DNA of 64,000 nt from contig CM060831.1 of NCBI GenBank assembly GCA_030762175.1, forward strand, positions 142,255,001-142,319,000, written 5' to 3'. The DNA is from Metallyticus violacea (Eukaryota; Arthropoda; Insecta; Mantodea; Metallyticidae). The notes beneath the pieces were generated by a model that was not told the DNA's origin, did no database searches, and worked only from the letters and a program-made list of their open reading frames with translations. Of this stretch, positions 56,869 to 64,000 are shown piece after piece (positions within the stretch are counted from its first letter, which is position 1; each line of letters starts with the position of its first letter). A program made the translations under genes and the position numbers.

Positions 56869-57156
56869 ATGGTGTAGTGATAACCGTAAACCGTACTTGC
56901 CTTCTAAACCCAAGATCGCGGGTTCAAGCTCGGCCAGAATCGATGGATTTTTTCAGGCGTAAAAATCGTAAGTATGGCTTCCTTCGGAAGGGAAGTAAAA
57001 TCGTGGGCCCCGTGTCGTACATTTACAGCACAATAAAGAACCTCAAGCCTGAAAAAGAGGCCTCTGAGCAAAATTTGTCGGCCGTTTCACGCCCTGAATT
57101 GAATGGGACACTGATGACCTGAGATGTTAAAGAGCGTCCGTAAATAAATCAAATCA
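56869..57156 (+). mobile_element. SINE-B copy, full length
   Basis: Head gtcctaatggtgtagtgat (A box) with a short insertion (aaccgta), gcgggttcaagctcggcc (B box), then the full body to gttaaagagcgtccgtaaat. Forms an inverted pair with 56703-56868. Confidence 0.9.
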
Positions 57157-58780
57157 GTAACAAGAAAGAAATCCATTCAGTAAACGCATGAAATTTAAAT
57201 TAATAAACGATGTGTTAAATATGATGGGATTAATGTAAAGGACAAACTATGATAATAACTCCACTAATTTGTACACATAATTTCACTGACATGAAGCTAA
57301 AAATGTGTTTAGCTCAGGGGAAAACGAAATGTTTATTCCGATTATTGAAGGTATGCACCCTTTTAAGCCAAATGCAGTAATTGTGTATTTTACATTTTAG
57401 AACACTGTTAGACCATTTTTCATTCATTTAAATCTCCTTGTTACATCAGAGTTCATATTTACCGTTTGTGAGATTCCTTGCTGTGGAAACGAGCTTCTAT
57501 ATTCCGCCAAACGCAATGAGGAAAACTGACGTCTGTTGTCATTTATTGGAAAAAGCTTCCACTCCATTTCTCACGAAGTAATGCGGCGACCCATCTAAAG
57601 GCAACCAGTACTTCCGCTACTGTCAGCATTTTTGCCAGTCGAGGTTTTTCTTCACGATTTTGAAATATTTAGCTTTCAATGCTTATCCCATACTGCCTGA
57701 CACTTCTTGAAAAATGCTTTCAACTTCCGTTATAACGTGAGAGGAATGCCCCTTGCTTTCAGTTTTGTTAGTATCTGGGCAGGCAGCTTTCCAAAGTTTA
57801 CTGTACAAAAGCTAGGTTTAGGATTTAATTCCAGTTCACTCTGTAATGTTTACCATTTATTTCTCACCAAGGGCCAGGACCATTTATAATTGGATAACGC
57901 GGCACATACCCCGGGGTATGCCGCTTTACTATTGCTACTGTCGATATAGATCGCAAGCTTCTAGAATTAACACCCACATGTGCGTAGTTAAACATAAACA
58001 TGCACAATAGAAAGAGGGAAAGAGAGAAAATTTAATAGAAATATAGTAAAGCATATTTAAACAAAAACATTTGTTCTCCTGGTTTTCTTGCAACAGATTC
58101 ATCGATGAGCTTTTGATATATGTATGGAGTTTGCAGGATGAGTTGTGTCTCTACAAAAAGCATTGCAAACTTCCTATGTTTTATAAACACAGTTGGACTG
58201 AAATTAGTACTTGGAGTTGCTCTACTAAGATTTTTTAATTTCGATTTTCTCTTACATGGTAGCAAAGAAAAGGGCTTTGACGTATGCAGTGTTCGTTATA
58301 TTTTTTACATTCAATTAACACAAAACAAAATATAGCAAAACTTCACAAATTCACACAAAACTGCACTAGCCTTTCATTCAACAACAACCTACTACCAACG
58401 AAACGACTAATTATTATCGCTGCTGGAAAGTGTCTGTATTAGAGCATTGTTACTTTAAATTAATACGTTTGATATTGAAATAAGTTTATACATGAATGTG
58501 TTACCGTTAAATACTATTTTACTAAGATTATAATTATAAAAGTATTGTAAATATTTATTTAAACTTTATAATGCAACAAAAATCAGTCGTATAAAACTGA
58601 AGGGGAAATTTCCTGGGAATGCACGTGGTGAGAGGTGACGTTTTAGATGGTGCATGCACATAATCGATCTTTATGGGCAAAAGGCTCCTGCTAATGCATT
58701 ACTCGTACTACACTACACTATTAACTAGTTTGCAGTGCATCTGCTAAACATTCCCCTACAGATAATACATAGATAGGCAA
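57157..58780. other. Unassigned spacer
   Basis: Mixed composition. The minus frame at 58032-58265 (77 codons, with FVETQLILQTPYIYQKLIDE) is unrecognised and might be chance. 57.44-57.68 kb is slightly GC-richer without coding signal. Confidence 0.4.
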
Positions 58781-58830
58781 GGTAAGGTTAGGTTAGGTTA
58801 GGTTACGTTAGGTTAGGATAGGATAGGCTG
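58781..58830 (+). repeat. Interstitial TTAGG telomere-type repeat
   Basis: About eight pentamers: ggttaggttaggttacg then ttaggttagg, decaying into ataggataggctgggtag. The motif equals the insect telomere unit. Short, impure and flanked by ordinary sequence, so interstitial. Confidence 0.85.
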
Positions 58831-58860
58831 GGTAGGTAAGTAAGTCTGTTTTGGGGAGGG

Positions 58861-58940
58861 GGAATTGAAATATTAATTCGAATATGGGAGAAGTGTACTG
58901 CAATAAAGGTTAACTATATTGTAAAGTGAAATATAGTTGC
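58861..58940 (+). mobile_element. Mar-A 3' coding-end fragment
   Basis: Codes in one frame for IWEKCTAIKVNYIVK, like the Mar-A C-terminus CEKCIAIKGNYIEK, followed by gtgaaatatagtt of the 3' UTR. No inverted repeat remains. Confidence 0.7.
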
Positions 58941-59199
58941 TGTCAGTAACTGTAGTGAAGAGTATATTAAAATAACCGCAAATACAATCATCGGGGGCAA
59001 GATAGAAGCCCCTAGAGACGTTGTTCCCCCTTCCCCCCTTTTCTTTACCATAGAAACGCAAACCAAAAACCTTCTAGAGAAGCCAGGAAATGCTTCTTTA
59101 GAGCAATTTAACTTAACAGAGTGCAGTATTCAACCAAAATACCAAACTTGTAATTGGCTGTGGTTGCAAAGCCTCTTTGAATACAGAGTGTTGGTGCCT

Positions 59200-59600
59200 T
59201 CAAACAGATTTTCTTCAGAATGGAGACAAGGCAGTTCACAAATGGAAATCCAAAGAAATCTCTGAGAAACCTTGCGCAGGAATCGAGTTTTCGCAAACCT
59301 CGGCTTGGAATGCCACTAAACTTTTAAAATTAAAAATTAATAAGACAACTTTAGTTCAGGAATTGCAACCACGCGATAATGTGAGTAGTTAATTTCTGCA
59401 ATTGTGTGTTGGATAATGTTAATGTTTGCTCTATTGACCCGATTTTATTTATTTATTTTTACGGACGAAGCATGGTTTTATTTACATGGCCATGTGGCGA
59501 CACAAAACAATAGATACTGGAGTGCGGAAAACCCCGATCTTGTACACAAAATGTATGGGAGGGGAGTTGTGTTTGGTGTGCTGTAAAAATCCATGCACGT
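59200..59600 (+). pseudogene. HTH/DDE (DUF4817-type) transposase relic, HTH to first catalytic Asp
   Basis: SLRNLAQESSFRKPRLGM (59255-59315) in one frame overlaps SAWNATKLLKLKINKTTLVQ then ELQPRD (to ~59380) in another: the HTH/linker. VNFCNCVLDNVNV, then FTDEAWFYLHGHVATQNNRY with WSAENPDLVHK (59455-59560), is the first-Asp block of the DDE domain. The text ends with a GVWCA-like remnant and a stop at 59583. The second and third catalytic blocks are absent. No terminal repeats seen. Confidence 0.75.
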
Positions 59601-59849
59601 GAATTTAAGGGGCTATGAATATCCGACTCACTTGCAAACCACTTGCTTCCCGGTGACAAGCAAATACTCGTTAAGCCGGCCACGCGTCCAAACGAGGTCT
59701 CTGTATTTCTAAATATTAAGGCTTAAAATAGGCATTTAGGCAAAAATCCTTAGCTATGCGTACTGACGGTTCAAGCATCAAGGAGTAAAGATTTCCTCTT
59801 TTTTCCCCTTTCTTGGGAGTGGGGCATAATTTCGTTCCTTATGTCATGA

Positions 59850-60440
59850 CAATTTATTTGTAGATCGCGTTGTTAAGAGCGCACATATTGATTACCTGTG
59901 GAAAGTGTGTTCTTTTAAACAAATCCTTGCTTACTTTTGAATGTGTGTGCATTTGCTTTCCAGTGAGGATTGGAAACTTATGTCATGTTCTGTTTATAAG
60001 GCAATCTCTGGTCTATAAATCCGGCTGCGGTTTATCGCTTGAAAATGGAATTAGGAACGCGTACCAACCGCAGCGCCGATTTTAACCAGCGCTTTAATTT
60101 ACTTAGGTTACTAATTTTTCAGTGGAAGCGTACACCGATTGGCCTTCATTTCGCGTTTCATGCAGCCATTTTTCCAAATCCCCAGGGCGTAATTATTAAA
60201 CGCATTGTCTGCAATTGGGAGTTGCGGTTAATTGCCACATTTTACTCGTGTCTGAGGTGATTAAAATGGAAATTAAATGACCGCTAGCGGCATCACATAG
60301 TTGCGGCCTATCGGTTTCACGCATTTAAATGAACTACTGCAGTGAGTGCGTGGATTTATTTTCTTCGTATTTTCGCTCTTGCTGCAATATGCGAAATTTT
60401 ATTTACACTTTTGGTTTTCAAAGTAGTAATAACTTTAATG
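59850..60440. promoter_or_regulatory. Candidate conserved non-coding (enhancer-like) element
   Basis: GC-richer than its surroundings, free of every repeat family in the window, no long open frame. Dense in homeodomain-type and other factor-like words: cgtaattattaaacg, gcggttaattgccac, gaaattaaatgaccgc, cagcgctttaatttac, gattggcc, tttataaggc, tgtcatgttctg. The look is that of an ancient regulatory sequence in a repeat-filled region. Function is inference; conservation could not be checked. Confidence 0.3.
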
Positions 60441-60710
60441 ATACGAAGTTAGGGCTTGGTTACTCAAAATTATTTCAGCAGGTGAGTACAAATTAACTAC
60501 TTGCAGATGTTACCGAAAATACGTTCATTTTAAAGACATTAGCTTACCCAGCTGTTCTAGATCTTAAAATAATTCTCTTTATGGGACAACTGCCTTGTAC
60601 GGTTGATCATTAAGGTTTGAATTCGACTTAGGGATTTTCCACTCTGGAAAAAACACAGTTTTCTTTCATTCGTAGGCATTTTCATAAGTTATATCATTAA
60701 AATTCGCTAT

Positions 60711-60898
60711 CGCCACGGGTGTCCGAGGTCGTTAAGGCGCGGACTCGTGAGCGGGAGGTTTCCAGATTTTCCTCAGTCCTCACAAATGTCAAATACAGGG
60801 GAGGTACCCTAAACTTAGGCCTGGGACTCTTCCTTCCACCAGTGTCCGCAGCCTATGATGGCTCAGTAATTAAAACGGGTGTTAAACACTATTAAAAA
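60711..60898 (+). mobile_element. SINE-A copy with internal deletions
   Basis: Head ggtgtccgaggtcgttaagg present up to cgtgagcgggaggt, then a jump over the B box to ccagattttcctcagtcc. Body ggggaggtaccctaaac, a second jump over the mid-3' region to ccagtgtccgcagcc, and a tail with aattaaaacgggtgttaaac. Confidence 0.9.
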
Positions 60899-61581
60899 TT
60901 AGAATTCGTTCACAAAATAATAATATTTGTATAAAATCTTTAAATTAACGTTCATGAATACCAAACTATTCAGAAATCGTGAGTCTGGAGTAGACTAAAG
61001 TCGATTAGTACAATTCAATTTACTCATTAATGTCAATTGAGTAAAACAAAATAGAGGTTTAACTATATTAATTGAATATATTGCGTTTTTCTTTTATAAT
61101 CTAGGAGTATATTTTCGTAATACCAGCTTGTGCCATGATTATATAATGCAAGAGTCGATCGGTTGGAGTAGTCAATTATTTTTCTCGTTCCATTTTGCAG
61201 TATGTTTGTTGGTTGTTACGATCTATTCTTGCTCACGGATTTATGAGAAAACTGAGTTGGCGACAACGAGAAGACAAATGCAGGTCCTTGTGGTAAACTG
61301 ATTACGGTAAAAGAAAAAAAAAAAAATACGATCAATGTACATTTTGGCCATCATTTCCTTGAAAAACTTCTGGTAGCCGCAGGTGAATTTTTTTGCTTGG
61401 CAGGGTTCCTCAGTGGTTTTGTAGAAGGTAGGGCATTTGTCTGGAGTAACATTAGAGTTAGCACAATCTGCCGATGGCCATGTCAGAATAGCGTGATACT
61501 AGAGATTTTTTTCACGTCACCTCATTCCCCGTTGAGATTGGCAGCATAGATCCAAAAGGTCCCATTTGAATATTTTTCAAT
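60899..61581. other. Unassigned spacer
   Basis: AT-rich with an A run at ~61313. Nothing recognised. Confidence 0.5.
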
Positions 61582-62869
61582 TATGAGGTGCATTCCAGTT
61601 ATAAAATCTCCAAATTTTTTCCAATAATTAATCACATGAAAACTATGAAACTTGTGTCACTTCTCAACATAATACCCCTTCACAACGTCGACGCCATCAT
61701 TTCATAGCAGCTGCGAACGCTTCTGTAGAAGTCTGTTTTGACTACTGGAAAATTGCTGATGCAATAGCAGCACGGCTAGTGAATGTGCGACCACGGAGAG
61801 TGTCTTTCATCGTTGGAAACAGCCAAAAGTTGCTACGAGCCAGATCAGGTGAGTAGGGAACATGAGGAATCACTTCAAAGTTGTTTTCATGAAGAAACTG
61901 CTGCGCCACGTTCGCCCGATGTGCTGGGGAGTTGTCTTGGTGAAAGAGCACACGTGTAGCTGGAAGGAGCTTCTTCTTCAAAACATCTTCGTAGGATGCA
62001 ACTGTCACCGTAGTGCCCTTTGGAACGCAAGGAGTAAGGATTACTCCATCGTTGTCCCAGAACATGGCCACCATATTTTTTTCTGCACTGGCGCTTACCC
62101 GGAAGATTTTTGGTGGCGGTGAATGTGAGCGCTTCCATTGAGCAGACTGGCGCTTCGTTTCAGGAGATAAACGGCATCCATGTCTCATCCATTGTCACAT
62201 TCGATGAAAAGAACTTCCCATTCATGCTGTCATCATTCATCAACATTACCTGGCAACATGCCACGCGTGCAGCGTTGTGGTCATCCGTCAGCATTCGTGG
62301 CACCCACTTGCAGGACACTTTTCGCATTTTCAGGTCTTCATGCGGGATTGTGTGCACAGATCCCATGGAAATGTCAACTTTGGAGGCGATGTGTTCCACA
62401 CTCATTCGGCCATCCTCCAGAACAACTTTCTCCACTCGCTCGATCATGTCGTCAGACCGGCTTGTGCGTGGCCGAGATTGCCTTGGTTTGTTGTCACAGG
62501 ACGATCTGCCTTCCTTGGACTGTCGCACCCATGAACGCACATTAGACACATCCATGACACCATCACCACATGTCTCACTCAACTGGCGATGAATTTCAAT
62601 CAGTGAAAATGCAAATGAAGAAAATGAATGATTATATGCTGTTCCTGTAATGAAAACGTCGCCTTTTTGAAGTATCAAAAACAGTCCTCAGTCCTCACTC
62701 TCGCCGCTGCCGCTATAGTTCTGTGTGCCATACAGTGCTGCAATCTCTGTCAAGCATTGACAACGAGTGCCCGCGTATTTAAAAATAAACTGCATGTTTT
62801 TATCTGTTTCCAGCCCTGAGGAAAAAAAAAATCGGAGGTGGAGTTGTTATAACTTGAATATACCTCGTA
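61582..62869 (-). mobile_element. Mar-C mariner element, full length
   Basis: TA 61582-61583 and TA 62868-62869. Left end tgaggtgcattccagttata, right end reversed cgaggtatattcaagttata; complementarity continues about 40 bp (aactccacctcc / aatctccaaa). 1,288 bp, the normal size for a mariner. Confidence 0.9.
61742..62678 (-). pseudogene. Mariner transposase (Mar-C), one frameshift and D-to-N at the third catalytic position
   Basis: DD34D-type transposase. Upstream frame (62678-62160): HRQLSETCGDGVMDVSNVRS HTH, MSVEHIASKVDISMGSVHTI, KWVPRMLTDDHNAARV, and the first catalytic Asp in VTMDETWM. A short indel near 62165 moves to the second frame (to 61742): SPETKRQSAQWKRSHSPPPK, NMVAMFWDNDGVILT, LFHQDNSPAHRANVAQQFL (second Asp), HVPYSPDLARSNFWLFPTMK. 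The third catalytic residue expected at PSDF is Asn (ARSNF), 34 residues after the second Asp. So two independent lesions. Otherwise nearly complete and the youngest-looking mariner here. Confidence 0.9.
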
Positions 62870-62944
62870 CAGCTAAATAGAAACTTTTGTGAGTATTGTA
62901 AAAAGTAGTGGCAACACATCTGTATCTGAGAAACTCTTTGTTCT

Positions 62945-63440
62945 GGATACTTTTACATTCCTTCAGTATATTCCCAACAAGCGTCTGAATGGTGTTGAAT
63001 ACCAGTAAGTTTTTGTCGACTCAACAAACGAACGTCCTACTGATCGAAGGATTGTTTCTGCTTTTCTCTAGATGGTTCCTTAGTTTAGGGCACAGCCTTA
63101 TGTCTGGCAAATCCCTAACAGTAGTAACAATGTGATACAGGACATCATAATAGATCATAGAAGTCCAGTTTTGAAAATGCCATTTTTTTCCACAAAGCAG
63201 GACGAAGAGGGTGTTTCAGATATGTGACATTAACAATTAGGAATTGCAAGGTTATCACACCTTGTACGTCATATGCCTCTAACAGCATTATCTTCACATT
63301 ACCGGAGTCTTGGCGTAGTTTTTTGGGCCAGAGTGTTATTTGCGCCATTATTTTCACCGGAATGCTGTTCCAGTGCTGTTCGTAAGATCGCACCAGTAAA
63401 ATGATCCTATTAATGAATGCGCCACTTCTGTGGTGTACTG
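62945..63440 (-). pseudogene. Tc1/mariner-superfamily transposase C-terminal relic
   Basis: The minus strand reads KKLRQDSGNVKIMLLEAYD with VQGVITLQFLIVNVTYLKH then PLRPALWKK (63180-63330), equal to the stretch before the second catalytic Asp (AYDVQGVI-, LRPAL-KK). Further on, after losing the HDN and SPD blocks, PKTKEPSREKQKQ and LTGIQHHSDACWEYTEGM then a stop (~62950) match the family C-terminus (G-Q--P-RW----GDYIEG). It lies 76 bp beyond Mar-C and belongs to a different lineage. Confidence 0.6.
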
Positions 63441-64000
63441 TGTCAAATGATCACCTGCGTCAATGTTGGAACATCCATAAAGTGATGGGGCATTCTATTG
63501 AATGAAATGTATCGTATCCAAGCAATTTTTTCAACTCGTATGACCTATTCCTACTTATCGTCTGTCATCCCCAGCAGAGAGTGAATCAAATCCACGTAGT
63601 ATGCTGCAATGCCAAGGCACCTGCAAGTGATCATCTACACACTATCACGTCTTTGCCGAAATACGAACACCCAACGTGCCACTGTTCGATATGCCAAGGC
63701 AACGTTGCCACACATTTCTGTTGATCCTCAGGATTTATTTTCCCTTCCTTCCACATGGCAATTTAGTTTTAATCCCTACCTGTTGCTCAAACTTAGAAAA
63801 GATATCCTTAAGGCATTGTCCTTGGACACCATTACTTAACATCTTTCTACATATCTGCAATAGCGACAATAGTCTGCAGTACTAACAACGGCAATGCCCG
63901 CACTTGTTATGCAATGTAGCAAATGTCCACACGTTTTCCAACTCTCATATTTAATTTGTTTTATTTTATAGCTTGCCCTTCTTTACAAAAAACGTAGCTT
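63441..64000. other. Unassigned end of window
   Basis: Overlapping plus-strand frames at 63609-63885 (76 and 69 codons) have no motif. No repeat shared with the rest of the window recognised. Confidence 0.4.

Noticed and set aside
58032..58265. 77-codon minus-strand frame as an exon
   Set aside because: Mixed polar/aromatic sequence without a family; splice sites not convincing.
58781..58830. Chromosome end
   Set aside because: Only about 50 bp of TTAGG-type repeat with ordinary unique sequence and elements on both sides.
62110..62592. 160-codon plus-strand frame
   Set aside because: Antisense shadow of the Mar-C transposase, whose minus-strand translation has clear mariner motifs.

Overview
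This window looks like gene-poor eukaryotic DNA from an insect with a large, repeat-rich genome. I found no intact protein-coding gene, rRNA gene, functional tRNA gene or CRISPR array. Evidence for an insect: AT-rich composition, several tRNA-derived SINE families, mariner, hAT, piggyBac-like and helix-turn-helix/DDE transposase relics of types common in arthropods, many simple repeats, and a short tract of the insect telomere motif TTAGG at 58.8 kb. The repeat mix would suit a cockroach/termite-like or other hemimetabolous genome; that placement is inference.

Almost everything recognisable is a dead or non-autonomous mobile element. I use working names. SINE-A (about 270-290 bp, tRNA-like head, shared 3' tail) has about 15 full or partial copies across the window. 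SINE-B occurs at 26.5, 50.0 and 56.7 kb, SINE-C at 2.0, 29.3, 41.1, 44.2 and 55.5 kb, and SINE-D (5.8 kb) and SINE-E (17.4 kb) once each. DNA transposons include Mar-A (three larger copies plus two terminal fragments), Mar-B (12.6 kb), Mar-C (61.6 kb), a short mariner-type element (22.3 kb), five relics of a DUF4817-type HTH/DDE transposase group (11.1, 31.2, 38.8, 52.8, 59.2 kb), hAT pieces (1.1 and 32.8 kb), a piggyBac-like relic (7.1-8.4 kb) and further Tc1/mariner relics (23.6, 42.0, 63.0 kb). LINE reverse-transcriptase fragments lie at 3.8, 19.4, 27.1 and 37.4 kb.

Beyond these families there are repeats I could not name: a ~137-bp tandem repeat present as two arrays in opposite orientation (2.4 and 34.7 kb); a 713-bp element with ~150-bp inverted termini between TTAA sites (15.7 kb); a two-copy family with long inverted termini (9.2 and 48.6 kb); a two-copy family with internal direct repeats (21.3 and 43.3 kb); a rearranged duplication (34.5 and 35.9 kb); and hairpin-forming inverted repeats at 15.2, 30.1, 49.6/51.4 and 56.7 kb.

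Insertion order can be read at several places: SINE-A inside SINE-E (17.5 kb), SINE-B inside SINE-A (26.5 kb), Mar-A joined to an HTH/DDE relic (53.25 kb). The best candidate for conserved host function is a non-coding stretch at about 59.9-60.4 kb, which resembles a regulatory element. I see no novel enzymatic or defence system; the interest lies in element structure and insertion history.
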